From: Bacteriovoracaceae bacterium
GTDB taxonomy: Bacteria > Bdellovibrionota > Bacteriovoracia > Bacteriovoracales > Bacteriovoracaceae
Assembly (NCBI GenBank): GCA_016784965.1
Contig: JADHTQ010000018.1
Location: 1 to 64,000 of the forward strand
Direction of reading: 5' to 3'
Length of the DNA: 64,000 bases
The notes below the pieces were generated by a model, which saw only the letters and a list, made by a program, of their open reading frames with translations, was not told the origin of the DNA and made no database searches. The translations under genes were made by a program, and so were the position numbers. Position 1 is the first letter of the stretch. Each line of letters starts with the position of its first letter. Below, piece after piece: positions 8,214 through 17,971 of the stretch.

Positions 8214-9098
8214 ATGAACACTTTGTTTAATTCAGGCAACAAAAAAAAACAAGACAGAGATTTTATTAAAACGGTAATGTCTCTTGCCAAAAATCCTATC
8301 TTGAAAGCGGTTGTGTTTGCCGTGTCGGAAGTTACAAAGGGCATTACCAATCGTCCAAACGTCAAGTCATCACTTGGTGTCATGAAAGCAAAATTGTTTA
8401 ATACCTTTGAGGAAAAATATAAAACTGTAGAGCAAGCAGAGTATCATGCACAAAAGATTGCAGCAGTTATTAAAAAAAGAGGCAAGCACATAAGTCGAAT
8501 TGGTATTAGTGGTATTCCCGGCTCGGGTAAAAGTACCTTGGCCCGTGCACTGGCCAAACGCTTAGGTCTAACTTGGGTCTCTTTAGATCATGAAGCGATG
8601 AATACCCCAAAAGACTTTTCTGGGCGTCTAACAATTTATGAGCATCATAGACTTTTTCAGACGCAAGATATGGACGCCTTTGATGCCATCATTTACATTG
8701 ATGAAACAGTACAAAATGCGCAAAAAAACGTTTTAGAGCGAACCAAAAGTGGCAGAGGGGCACTGATTTTAGATGTGTTAAATTTTGAAAAACTAAAAGG
8801 TGTAAGTAAGCTTGCATTTGATATCTGTGACGGTGATAAAGAGTATATTTCTGGTATTAAAGTTGTAATGAAATTTAGAACAGTCGGTGGATTTAATGCT
8901 ATGGAGAACATTGTTCATAGACTCACTGCTTTTGACTTTGATGTGACAAGCAAAAAAATGGAAAAAGAGGAGATGCTATTTCTTTTAGAATATGGAAAGC
9001 GTCAAAGCGGCTTGTCTGCATATCTAAAATATGGGGCTTACAATGAGGAAATCATCAGAGGCCTCATGATTGGAATTAGTAAGTACCTCGAAGGTTAA
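8214..9098 (+). CDS. P-loop NTPase, uridine-kinase-like
   Basis: A 294-residue protein with a clear Walker A, GISGIPGSGKST (97-108), preceded by about 90 helical, basic residues and followed by SLDHEAMNTP where kinases of the uridine/pantothenate kinase group carry the substrate-binding Asp. A small-molecule or nucleoside kinase is plausible, but no substrate-specific motif is recognised. It lies between the arg genes and the beta-oxidation operon and seems transcribed alone. The N-terminal 90-residue extension is unusual for simple kinases. Confidence 0.55.
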   Translation: MNTLFNSGNKKKQDRDFIKTVMSLAKNPILKAVVFAVSEVTKGITNRPNVKSSLGVMKAKLFNTFEEKYKTVEQAEYHAQKIAAVIKKRGKHISRIGISGIPGSGKSTLARALAKRLGLTWVSLDHEAMNTPKDFSGRLTIYEHHRLFQTQDMDAFDAIIYIDETVQNAQKNVLERTKSGRGALILDVLNFEKLKGVSKLAFDICDGDKEYISGIKVVMKFRTVGGFNAMENIVHRLTAFDFDVTSKKMEKEEMLFLLEYGKRQSGLSAYLKYGAYNEEIIRGLMIGISKYLEG

Positions 9099-9229
9099 TA
9101 AATCATTTAAAATTAATAAATTATAAGTCTTCTTCTTTCTTATCAGTATTTTTTCATCTATGATACTTGGGACAAAAGCAATTTGCTCTGCCTTTTTTAG
9201 CAATTTGTAAAATGTAGGAGAAATAAATA

Positions 9230-10519
9230 ATGAGAGAAGTATTTTTAGTCGAGGCAAAGAGGACCCCTCAAGTCAAGTCTGGCATGGACTTAAAAGACAT
9301 CGAAGCCCCTTATTTGGGAGCATATTTACTGCGACATATTTTAGATGCCCATACCCTTTCAAATGATCATATTGATGAGGTAATCTTTGGCAATATTGGT
9401 ACTCCTGCCAAATATCCCAATCTAGGAAGGGTGATAGCACTTGAAGCTGGACTCCACAAAAAAACTAGTGCCTATACTGTCAATAGAAACTGTGCTTCTG
9501 GTATGGAGGCCTTATCCCAAGCCTATTTAAAGATTGCCACTGGTAGAGGTGATTTAATATTTGCTGGTGGTGTTGAATCGATGTCTTTGTTGCCTTTGAT
9601 TTTTGGCCGCAAAATGACTGATCTTTTTGTTACCTTGATGAAGGCCAAAAGCTTTCCGGCCAAACTTAAGGCCTTGAGCGCTTTTAGACCTCCACACTTG
9701 GCACCAGTAGTTGCTATTAAGCAAGGATTGACCGATCCCATATGTGGCCTTGATATGGGACAGACTGCGGAGCTATTATCGCGGGAGTTAAATATAACCA
9801 GATTAGACCAAGATCAGTTCGCCAACGAATCTCACAAAAAAACAGTAGCCTCCCAGGCCCGAGGTGCTTTTGATGATGAGATCGTACCAATAATAGTAGG
9901 TGAGAAGCTTGATAAGATGCTCACAAAAGATATAGGCCCTCGCAGTAATTCTTCTGTTGAAGGTCTCGCTAAGATGCGCCCATTTTTTGATCGCAAATCT
10001 GGGACGGTAACAATAGGCAACAGTTGTCCTGTCACTGATGGGGGATCTGCAATTTTGCTGGCCAGCAAGGAAGCAGTAAAAAAATATAATTTAGAACCGA
10101 TGGCAAAAATGGTGGATTATCACTTTCATGGTTTAGAGCCACAACGCATGGGTATGGGCCCTCTTCTGGCAATCGATGGAGTCTTAAAGCGCACAAAGTT
10201 GAAGTTAAGCGATATGGATCTCGTTGAAATAAACGAGGCATTTGCTGCACAGGTTTTGGCAGTGCAAAAAGGCTTGAAAGACCAGGATGTGGCCAAAAAA
10301 TTTGGGGTTGATACTGTTTGGGGTGAAGTCCCAGAGTCAAAGCTAAACGTCAATGGGGGAGGGATCGCCCTTGGACATCCCGTTGGATCAACCGGTTCTA
10401 GGTTAGTAGTTACCTTGGCACACGAGTTAAAAAGGAGAAAGGCCAAGTATGGTCTTGCTTCCTTATGTATTGGCGGTGGTCAAGGAGGCGCAGTAATTAT
10501 TGAAAACTTGCAAAAATAA
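9230..10519 (+). CDS. fadI: Acetyl-CoA C-acyltransferase (thiolase, FadI-like)
   Basis: Catalyses the thiolytic last step of fatty-acid beta-oxidation. The nucleophile is C88 in NRNCASGMEA; the other two catalytic blocks are GGGIALGHPVGSTG (His near 384) and CIGGGQGG (Cys near 415). Length 429 is closer to FadI than to the shorter FadA. GTAGGAG lies seven bases before the ATG. The gene is followed after 14 bases by the multifunctional hydratase/dehydrogenase, the usual partner. FadI versus another thiolase class (acetoacetyl-CoA) rests on length and neighbour only. Confidence 0.9.
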   Translation: MREVFLVEAKRTPQVKSGMDLKDIEAPYLGAYLLRHILDAHTLSNDHIDEVIFGNIGTPAKYPNLGRVIALEAGLHKKTSAYTVNRNCASGMEALSQAYLKIATGRGDLIFAGGVESMSLLPLIFGRKMTDLFVTLMKAKSFPAKLKALSAFRPPHLAPVVAIKQGLTDPICGLDMGQTAELLSRELNITRLDQDQFANESHKKTVASQARGAFDDEIVPIIVGEKLDKMLTKDIGPRSNSSVEGLAKMRPFFDRKSGTVTIGNSCPVTDGGSAILLASKEAVKKYNLEPMAKMVDYHFHGLEPQRMGMGPLLAIDGVLKRTKLKLSDMDLVEINEAFAAQVLAVQKGLKDQDVAKKFGVDTVWGEVPESKLNVNGGGIALGHPVGSTGSRLVVTLAHELKRRKAKYGLASLCIGGGQGGAVIIENLQK

Positions 10520-10533
10520 ACGAGGGTCAAAAA

Positions 10534-12654
10534 ATGACTTACAAAAAAATTAGCTATGAAATTAAGGACAACGTGGCCTATATAGGACTCGGCCATAATG
10601 ATCATAAGGCCATGATTGTTATTGATGAAGATCTACTGGTTGACCTGGAAAAGGCAGTTGGAGAGCTTTCAAAGGATATAGCAAAGCTTAAGGGAATGAT
10701 TCTGTTTTCCCATAACCCAAATGTGTTTGCAGCAGGTGCTGATATTAATATTATCTCTTCATTTAAAGATGAAAACGAAGCCGCAGCAGGTGCTGCCAAG
10801 GGACAGGCAGTTTTTAATTTGATTGAGGATTTAAAAATTCACACGGTGGCCTGTGTTGATGGTGTTTGCTTGGGGGGTGGGCTTGAGTTGGCCCTTGTTT
10901 GTGATACCATCCTCGTTTCAGACAATCCAAAAACGAGCTTAGGGTTACCTGAAGTGCAATTGGGACTTATACCAGGATTTGGTGGCACTTATCGCTTGCC
11001 CAAAAAACTTGGCTTGCCGACATCATTGGATTTGATTTTATCTGGAAAAAAGCTAAATGCCAAAAGAGCAAAAAAATATGGAATTGCTTCTGAGGTCTAC
11101 CCCTCGGAGCGTTTACTAGATATGGCCACTAAGCACTTATCCGACAGGCCAAAAAAGTCCACCTTGAAAAAGTCATTGACCGGATTTGCTTCTTCAAACT
11201 TTATAACCAAAAAGATCTTTTTTCAAAAGGCAAGGGAAGCTGTCTTAAAAAAGACGATGGGCCTTTACCAAGCACCTCTAAAGATCATAAATGTTTTAGA
11301 AGAAGGTGACTTTGATAATCGTAAAAATTACTTAAACTCCGAAGCTTCTGCTTTTGGTGAGCTATGCATGTCTGAGCAGAGTAGGAATTTGCGCCATCTA
11401 TTTTTCTTGATGGAGGGTGCCAAAAAATTTGATGGTGACAAAGGAAGTAGTGATACTGCCAAAAACTTCAAAAGAGGGGCAGCTCTTGGAGCGGGCACCA
11501 TGGGGGGAGGTATCACCTGGCTAATGGCAGATAATGCAATGATGCCTATTATGAAAGATTTGGAGCAAAGTGCTTTAGAGTTGGGATTAAAACAATCTTC
11601 TGCCATTTTTTCTGGGGCAAAAAAACGCAAAAAAATTGATAAGGCCACATTTATTAGAAAGCAGCGTTCAATTACTCCTCAACTTAGTTATAGTGGATTT
11701 AAAAATGTTGATTTAATTATAGAGGCAGTTGTTGAAAACATAGATATTAAAAAGAAAGTGTTTGCAGAGCTTGAAGAGCAAATCAGTGATAACTGTATAG
11801 TAGCAAGTAACACATCGGCCTTATCGATCAATGAGATGGCATCTACTTTTAAAAAGTCAAACCGCTTTGCCGGTTTACACTTTTTTAATCCAGTAAATCG
11901 TATGCCCCTAGTGGAAATTATAACCCATGATAGGGTGGCCCCTGAGACTGTTTATGCTCTTTATCAGTGGTGCCTAAAAGTTAAAAAAACTCCTATTGTA
12001 GTTAAAGATGCGCCAGGATTTTTGGTTAATCGCATATTGGTGCCATACATCTCTGAGGCATTTTATCTAGCACAAGAAGGGGTACCAATAATTGATATTG
12101 AAAGGGCATGTTTGAACTTTGGTATGCCCATGGGCCCATTTCGATTATCTGATGAGGTTGGGCTAGATGTTGGTATTAAAATTGGTAAGATCCTTCAGGA
12201 GGGTCTTGGGGAGCGCTTTGTACTTCCACAATTTACCTACAAATTAGTAGGTGATGGCTTTTTGGGCAAAAAAAATAACAGAGGTCTTTATACCTACAGC
12301 AGTGACGGCAAAGAAGATGGTTTAAATGAAGCAATTGATAAGTACTTGACTACCAACAAAGTCAAAATGGATGAGATCGAAATCCAAATGAGAGTCTTTT
12401 TACCCATGATCAATGAAGCGGCTTCGATTTTAGAAGAAGGGATTGTCAAAACTCCAGGTGAAGTAGATCTTGGCCTAATTTTTGGTATAGGATTTCCTCC
12501 CTTTAGGGGCGGCATTTTGCGATATGCTGATTCTGAAGGTCTAGACCGAATCTTAGGGGCGATAGAGCGTTTTAGCAAAGATGTGTCAAATACCAGATAT
12601 GCTCCCTCTGCTTACTTGAAAAAACTAGTGGAAGAAAAACGGACTTTTTATTAG
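10534..12654 (+). CDS. fadJ: Enoyl-CoA hydratase/3-hydroxyacyl-CoA dehydrogenase
   Basis: A 706-residue bifunctional beta-oxidation enzyme. The N-terminal crotonase domain (about 1-200) has AAGADINII for the oxyanion hole and GLPEVQLGLIPGFGG with the catalytic Glu. The NAD-binding dehydrogenase domain follows, GAALGAGTMGGGI near 317-329, with HFFNPVNRMPLVEII carrying the catalytic His, and KDAPGFLVNR begins the C-terminal dehydrogenase domains. It pairs with the thiolase upstream. Its stop codon overlaps the GTG start of the next gene by one base (TAGTG), so all three are probably one operon. Confidence 0.93.
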   Translation: MTYKKISYEIKDNVAYIGLGHNDHKAMIVIDEDLLVDLEKAVGELSKDIAKLKGMILFSHNPNVFAAGADINIISSFKDENEAAAGAAKGQAVFNLIEDLKIHTVACVDGVCLGGGLELALVCDTILVSDNPKTSLGLPEVQLGLIPGFGGTYRLPKKLGLPTSLDLILSGKKLNAKRAKKYGIASEVYPSERLLDMATKHLSDRPKKSTLKKSLTGFASSNFITKKIFFQKAREAVLKKTMGLYQAPLKIINVLEEGDFDNRKNYLNSEASAFGELCMSEQSRNLRHLFFLMEGAKKFDGDKGSSDTAKNFKRGAALGAGTMGGGITWLMADNAMMPIMKDLEQSALELGLKQSSAIFSGAKKRKKIDKATFIRKQRSITPQLSYSGFKNVDLIIEAVVENIDIKKKVFAELEEQISDNCIVASNTSALSINEMASTFKKSNRFAGLHFFNPVNRMPLVEIITHDRVAPETVYALYQWCLKVKKTPIVVKDAPGFLVNRILVPYISEAFYLAQEGVPIIDIERACLNFGMPMGPFRLSDEVGLDVGIKIGKILQEGLGERFVLPQFTYKLVGDGFLGKKNNRGLYTYSSDGKEDGLNEAIDKYLTTNKVKMDEIEIQMRVFLPMINEAASILEEGIVKTPGEVDLGLIFGIGFPPFRGGILRYADSEGLDRILGAIERFSKDVSNTRYAPSAYLKKLVEEKRTFY

Positions 12655-13817
12655 TGTACTTACAATTTAGTAAATATTTTACTCGTTACATCTTTTTTGG
12701 AAAGAGTCGCCAGGGGCTTTTGTTGCTGGCCACCTTTGGATTGTTCATCTCATCATTTTCTTTAATTATACTTCAAAGTGTTATGGGTGGCCTACAAGAT
12801 AAGCGCATAAGTCGACTAAAAAATGTCTTAGGAAGTGCTGAAATACATTTAACCAGGACAGACCAAAGCTATGCTCAAGGTATTTATAACCATGTATTGA
12901 CTAAAACAAAGAAGGTCTACAAGGAGTATGAGATTGAACTTCTTCTTAGAAACTATAACTATCTACTGCCAGTTGTTGTTCATGGAATTGATGAAAAAGC
13001 ACAGCTTCCTAAATTTTTACAAGACCATTTCAAAAAAGATCTAGTACTTTCTCCAAGCATGGCCCATGAATTGCGGATCGAGTTAGGAGATCGCGTGACC
13101 TTGATTTCTCCTGCTCATGTCAATTCTTTTATGGGAGATATCCCAAAAACGGCCGTGGTTGAAGTTGATAGCTTCATTAGTACTGGAGAGCCAGATATTG
13201 ACCAGTTCCATTTGTGGTTACGGCTAACTACTATCCAGAATCTAATTAGAAAAATGGATATCAACCGCATTAGAATTTACGACAGTCTAGATTTTCAAAA
13301 ACTTGGGCGTGAGCTGAAGTTGAAGTTTGGAGAGCATTTTGAGCTTAAAACTTGGGAAGAGATGAATAAGAGTTTATTGTGGTCACTCAGGCTTGAAACT
13401 ACTGTCATGGTCTTTTTATTTACGGCGATGACTATGCTGGTATCTCTGTGTATTGTCTTGGGCCTTGTGGTCTTTTTTGATAAAGTTAAAAATGATTTAA
13501 CCAGTTTTTGGATCTTGGGTGCCTCAAAGCGCAAATTAGAGCTTTCTTCAACTTTGCTTTTGGGGACGATGAATTTGTTTGCAGTACTTTTTGGGCTGTT
13601 TTGTGGAATTGTTTTTTTATGGGTGTTAGACACTTATGGGACCAATATCATGCCAGATGTTTTTGTTGATCGAAAAATCCCCATTTATATATCTTTAAGA
13701 GGTATTATTGTATCTTTTTGTGTGCCCTTTGGAATTTCAATGTTTTTTTCATTTTTTACTGTCAATCAGTTTGACAAAGATACTTCATATCTAGAGCATA
13801 TCAGATCATTTGGCTAA
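12654..13817 (+). CDS. LolC/LolE-like ABC transporter permease
   Basis: A 387-residue inner-membrane protein with the MacB/LolCE topology: one N-terminal membrane helix (about 20-45), a large periplasmic domain (about 46-255), then three helices (about 258-290, 305-335, 350-377). LolCDE extracts lipoproteins for transport to the outer membrane, and this is the best guess for its type. The start is GTG overlapping the fadJ stop by one base, so expression is coupled. No LolD-type ATPase or second permease is nearby, so it must borrow an ATPase or form a homodimer as in LolF-type systems. Association with beta-oxidation genes is odd. Confidence 0.7.
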   Translation: MYLQFSKYFTRYIFFGKSRQGLLLLATFGLFISSFSLIILQSVMGGLQDKRISRLKNVLGSAEIHLTRTDQSYAQGIYNHVLTKTKKVYKEYEIELLLRNYNYLLPVVVHGIDEKAQLPKFLQDHFKKDLVLSPSMAHELRIELGDRVTLISPAHVNSFMGDIPKTAVVEVDSFISTGEPDIDQFHLWLRLTTIQNLIRKMDINRIRIYDSLDFQKLGRELKLKFGEHFELKTWEEMNKSLLWSLRLETTVMVFLFTAMTMLVSLCIVLGLVVFFDKVKNDLTSFWILGASKRKLELSSTLLLGTMNLFAVLFGLFCGIVFLWVLDTYGTNIMPDVFVDRKIPIYISLRGIIVSFCVPFGISMFFSFFTVNQFDKDTSYLEHIRSFG

Positions 13818-14197
13818 ATCTCTTTAATCCATTTTGGATCGTTGGCAACAAGGGCCGGCATACTTATTAAAAATGAGTTGTGCAGACTAAGCTTAAACTT
13901 TTTTTCAATAACCTTTATAACAGCTCCTGCATCATCTAGGATTTGGGCCTTCAAGCTGTGAGAGGCACCGACCACAAAAGCTTTATTTGCAAAACCAGAG
14001 TTAACGGGAATTGCTTTTTGGTCATCGATAATAAGTTTGATTGAAGGGGCCGCTTTATAGGTTACGGGACCTATGGTAATCAATTTATTTTCTAAAATTA
14101 AGTCATGACCTTTTCCTACATAAAACAAAATACTACCTATTGCTATGAATGTAAGAACTAACCCCAACTGAAAAAGCTTCATTCTGTGAGTTATCAT
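13814..14197 (-). CDS. Small membrane-anchored protein of the ABC importer operon
   Basis: A 127-residue protein with one N-terminal membrane anchor (about 8-27) and a periplasmic beta-rich domain. It directly abuts the permease gene upstream (no gap), so it belongs to the importer operon. From memory it resembles small proteins (DUF6672-like) found beside DUF3798 importers in spirochaetes; this needs a profile search. It overlaps the convergent LolC/E-like gene by four bases. It may be an accessory transporter subunit. Confidence 0.55.
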   Translation of the reverse strand: MITHRMKLFQLGLVLTFIAIGSILFYVGKGHDLILENKLITIGPVTYKAAPSIKLIIDDQKAIPVNSGFANKAFVVGASHSLKAQILDDAGAVIKVIEKKFKLSLHNSFLISMPALVANDPKWIKEI

Positions 14198-15316
14198 TTA
14201 ATTGCCTCTTAAGTGTTGTCTTTGTCTTTGATTAGTTTTAAATCTGGTCCAAGCATGCACCACTAGCGCCGCTGAAATTACTCCATAAGTGACAAAGCCT
14301 CTAAAATACTCACCCAGCATGGCAGATCCAATTAAGTTTTTACCGGCCATGGGGGAGACGATAAACATGAGGTGAAATAAAATTACTCCCACAAATACAT
14401 GGGAGATTTGGGCCTTGGAAACGGTGGCGCCGCCTACTAATAGGGCCGCAATGGAAAACATACCGATTTGTTCGTGGCTATTGTAGGTGTTTAGGGTGCC
14501 CATATTCTGCAGGTAAATAATCTGTCCCCAGCAAGCAAGTACAGTAGAGATAATAATTGAGATAATTCGAGTGCGCAGGACACGAATGCCAGCAGCTTCT
14601 GCTACATGCATATCTTGGCCAATCGCCTTCATATCTTGACCAAGTTTTGTTTTTCTAAACCAAACTACGAAAAGACAAAAGAGTGCAATAATAAAAAGAG
14701 TAACTACCGGTATGGGGACTGGACCAAGATCAAAGGAGATGGCACTATCTAGTGAGGAGCGGATGCCAATGAGGTTCACCGTATTTCTAATGCCGTAGCC
14801 CCGAGATAAAACTAGGGTGAGCCTTTCGATAGGAATGATCGCTCCCATGCCATATAGCACTACTAGCTGATACACCCCTTGGGCAAAAAAAGCTAAGACA
14901 AAACCGGTTACCATCTCTTTGCCGGAAGCTTTATTTAAAATGATGCCACAAATTAGGCCCAGCAGTATAGCAAGGGGAGTAGAAATAATCATTGCCAAAA
15001 AGACACCTGGCATACCCACAATATTCCAGTCCGTGACAAAAATAAGGCCTACCTGTCCGGCCATGGCCCCAAGTACCATTCCAAAATTCAGCCCCATTCC
15101 GGCGATGATAGGAATTAAAAGCGACAGTACTAAAAATGAATTTCTAATCAATCTAGTCATTAGCTCTTGACTAAGATAGGAAAAAGAAAACTCTGAAAGT
15201 GGAATTGCCATGGCACTGATTAAGATAAATAAAATGGGAACAGTATTTCTCATCAACAAGTGTGCTGCATTATCTAGAGTCAATAGCTTTTTTAACTGCA
15301 AGTTTTTGGTGGTCAT
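14198..15316 (-). CDS. ABC importer permease 2 (sugar/nucleoside type)
   Basis: A 372-residue BPD_transp_2 family permease with about nine membrane helices. AIGQDMHVAEAAGIRVLRTR matches the cytoplasmic coupling-helix region of RbsC/YufQ-like permeases, followed by ALLVGGATVSKAQISHVFVG. Its start overlaps the end of the first permease gene by four bases (ATGA), a typical operon junction. It likely forms a heterodimeric channel with that permease. Confidence 0.88.
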   Translation of the reverse strand: MTTKNLQLKKLLTLDNAAHLLMRNTVPILFILISAMAIPLSEFSFSYLSQELMTRLIRNSFLVLSLLIPIIAGMGLNFGMVLGAMAGQVGLIFVTDWNIVGMPGVFLAMIISTPLAILLGLICGIILNKASGKEMVTGFVLAFFAQGVYQLVVLYGMGAIIPIERLTLVLSRGYGIRNTVNLIGIRSSLDSAISFDLGPVPIPVVTLFIIALFCLFVVWFRKTKLGQDMKAIGQDMHVAEAAGIRVLRTRIISIIISTVLACWGQIIYLQNMGTLNTYNSHEQIGMFSIAALLVGGATVSKAQISHVFVGVILFHLMFIVSPMAGKNLIGSAMLGEYFRGFVTYGVISAALVVHAWTRFKTNQRQRQHLRGN

Positions 15317-16362
15317 TTTTTTTGCCTCGCCTTGTTTACTCTAGTCATGGCATAAATAATCATACCGTTTGAGACAATTATTCTTATCACTTCAGACATA
15401 TCTGTATGGATGAGGCTATTCATTACAGAAGGAGTCATGGTTAAGATTCCTTGAAATAAAAATGTTCCGACAATTACGTTGGTGATAGTTGCCTTATTAA
15501 TAGAAGCGCCACCGATTAAAATTGCAGCGACCGCCGGAAAGGCCATATAAAACGGTCCCATGTAAAGTTGAATAAAGCCAAATGATTGCTGGTAAACCAA
15601 GATGCCAATGCCTCCAAGGACAGTAGATAAAATAACTGAGATAACTCTCATCTTATCAATATCAACTCCCGAAGCTTTTGCAAAATCTGGATTGGAGCCA
15701 ACAGCAGTTAAAGCACTGCCAAGCTTGGTGTGAAAAAATCCCCAAATCAGAAGGCACATAAATAAAACAAAAAGGATCATACCGGTGGGAAAGACAAATG
15801 ATTCACTAACTCTAAAAGATAAAAAATTATTGAGGACGTGCAGCCAATATCCCTCCACTGTAATGGTGGTTCTAAGGCCACTGCCTCCATACCCCCAAAT
15901 CATTTTGGGGTTTTTAAAAGGTAGAAGCAGCCACATCATGCACATAAAAGCAACTGATGAAAAACCAACATAGGTGGCAATCATCATCTCAGAGCCCTTC
16001 ACCTTATTTAATAGCTTCCCGTAAAAAAATCCAAAAATGGTGCCAAAGACAGTGGTAATTAGCATCGCGAAGCTAAGGCCTATTAGACCTTTAAGTTCAA
16101 GCTCCATGGTGCAAGTTGCACCCAAAAGACCTGCAATTATACCCAGAGGTAATCCAAAGTTTAGGCCACAGCCCGATTGAATCATAGGTACCATAGCAAG
16201 CACTAAAACACATGCCATGCCAAATCTGGCAACGGTATCACTTATGGAAGTGTCAATTCTAACATCGGCCACCGGGGCCAAAATAAAAAGTGACAACAAA
16301 AACAGTCCAATGATTATCCTGGCCCACCCGAAATCTATTATGAAGTTTTGTATGTGTTTCAT
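15313..16362 (-). CDS. ABC importer permease 1 (sugar/nucleoside type)
   Basis: A 349-residue BPD_transp_2 permease with about nine helices; AVGSNPDFAKASGVDIDKMR marks the coupling helix and ILIGGASINKATITNVIVG the conserved late segment. It overlaps both the ATPase gene upstream and permease 2 downstream by four bases. It is homologous to permease 2 but clearly diverged, so the pair is an old duplication rather than a recent one. Confidence 0.88.
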   Translation of the reverse strand: MKHIQNFIIDFGWARIIIGLFLLSLFILAPVADVRIDTSISDTVARFGMACVLVLAMVPMIQSGCGLNFGLPLGIIAGLLGATCTMELELKGLIGLSFAMLITTVFGTIFGFFYGKLLNKVKGSEMMIATYVGFSSVAFMCMMWLLLPFKNPKMIWGYGGSGLRTTITVEGYWLHVLNNFLSFRVSESFVFPTGMILFVLFMCLLIWGFFHTKLGSALTAVGSNPDFAKASGVDIDKMRVISVILSTVLGGIGILVYQQSFGFIQLYMGPFYMAFPAVAAILIGGASINKATITNVIVGTFLFQGILTMTPSVMNSLIHTDMSEVIRIIVSNGMIIYAMTRVNKARQKK

Positions 16363-17957
16363 AATGTTTCCCCAACTCCGGCCATCAGTTTTCCAAAAGA
16401 TATGGAGCTTGAGTCTGCTGGGAGAATGCCCGCAATTTTACCTTTATCAACGATTGCAATTCTATCGCAAATTCCGCGCATCTCTTCAAGTTCAGAAGAA
16501 ACCATTATGATAGTCGTTCCCTTTTGCTTATTTATTTTTCTAAGGGTATCCAAAACAATACTCTTGGCCCCGACATCTATGCCTCGAGTGGGTTCTGAGA
16601 CAAATAATAATTTGGGATCTAGTACAAATGCCTTTGCCAAACAGATCTTTTGTTGGTTTCCACCTGAGAGCTGTCTGACATGCTGCCATTCATTTAAACA
16701 TTTTATTTCCAGCTCATTGATGTATTGTTTAGAGACCTTGGACATTGCTTTACTATCTCGCCACTTAATTAAACCCCACAAATAACTTTTTAAAAATTGA
16801 TCTTTGGTTTGCATGGCGGTAAAGACAATGTTCCAATCAATTGGCTCATCAAGAAGTAGCCCCACTCCTTTTCTATCTTCACTGACAAAGGCCATCTCTT
16901 GGTCGAGGGCCTCACGAGGATTGCCGAGGTTGCATTTTTTGCCAGAAAAATAGACATTGCCTCCGCTTTCAAAATAACCCATGATCCCGTTTGGTATGCC
17001 AAGCTTTCCCTGGCCGGCAAGTCCTCCAATCCCAAAAATCTCGCCTCTGATGACATCAAAAGAGACATCTTCAATGTGTTCTCCAGGCATGTCGACCCAT
17101 AAATTTTCAACTTTTAAGATAATCTCTTTTTGTGCCTGTTCTTTTTGGGCATGGGCCTTACTACTTTCTAGCACTCCACTTCGCCCAACCATACATTCTG
17201 CAATTTTATCAACAGTAGTGTCTGAAGTTTTAGAGGTGTGGATAATTTTTCCATCGCAAAGTACCACTACTTTGTCTGTAATATCCATGATCTCACTTAA
17301 GCGGTGAGAGATGATAATAATGCCAATGCCGTCACTGGCAAGGGTTTTCAAAGATTTAAGTAGAATTTGCGCCTCAGATTCTGTCAACACTGCAGTGGGC
17401 TCATCAAGAACCAACAATTTGATATTTTTTCTATCTAATTCCCGGGAAATTTCTGTAAACTGCTTATGTCCCACCGGCATTTGAGACACTAGCATATCTT
17501 GATCTAGTCTAAATCCCAGTTTATTTATGGCGGCAATGGCCCTTATTTGCATTTCATAGCGGTCGAGAGTAGATAGTCTTGGGCCAAACAGTTCTGTTAA
17601 AAAATTATACCTAGTTGGTTCGCTGTTTAATAAAATGTTTTCTGTGGCGGTCAAACCAGGTATTAAAGAAAACTCTTGGTGAACCATCCCAATACCGGAA
17701 TTTAGGGCCTCTAGGGGGTTTTTAAAAGAAGTTTGTTTGCCTTCAAATAAGATTTGACCACTATATCCACCAGTACTGCTGATGACCTTCATACCAAAAA
17801 GGATGTTCATTAGGGTGGACTTGCCTGCACCATTTTCTCCAACAAGCCCTAAAATTTCACCTTTTTCTAAGTTAAAGTTGATGTCACTGAGGACGTTAGT
17901 ACCAAAAAAATCTTTGCTAACGCCCTCTACTTGAAGCAGGGGCCCTGAAGTTGTCAC
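16359..17957 (-). CDS. ABC importer ATPase with two nucleotide-binding domains
   Basis: A 532-residue fused ATPase of the simple-sugar/nucleoside importer class. Domain 1 has Walker A GLVGENGAGKST (about 36-47) and Walker B LLVLDEPTAVLT but a weak signature motif. Domain 2 has a degenerate Walker A (GGLAGQGKLG), a perfect signature LSGGNQQK, and Walker B FVSEPTRGIDVG in which the usual Asp is Ser. Such asymmetry is common in this class: one composite ATP site is catalytic. It overlaps permease 1 by four bases and follows the binding-protein gene by 14 bases. Confidence 0.9.
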   Translation of the reverse strand: MTTSGPLLQVEGVSKDFFGTNVLSDINFNLEKGEILGLVGENGAGKSTLMNILFGMKVISSTGGYSGQILFEGKQTSFKNPLEALNSGIGMVHQEFSLIPGLTATENILLNSEPTRYNFLTELFGPRLSTLDRYEMQIRAIAAINKLGFRLDQDMLVSQMPVGHKQFTEISRELDRKNIKLLVLDEPTAVLTESEAQILLKSLKTLASDGIGIIIISHRLSEIMDITDKVVVLCDGKIIHTSKTSDTTVDKIAECMVGRSGVLESSKAHAQKEQAQKEIILKVENLWVDMPGEHIEDVSFDVIRGEIFGIGGLAGQGKLGIPNGIMGYFESGGNVYFSGKKCNLGNPREALDQEMAFVSEDRKGVGLLLDEPIDWNIVFTAMQTKDQFLKSYLWGLIKWRDSKAMSKVSKQYINELEIKCLNEWQHVRQLSGGNQQKICLAKAFVLDPKLLFVSEPTRGIDVGAKSIVLDTLRKINKQKGTTIIMVSSELEEMRGICDRIAIVDKGKIAGILPADSSSISFGKLMAGVGETL

Positions 17958-17971
17958 ATGCGTCCCTTAGA

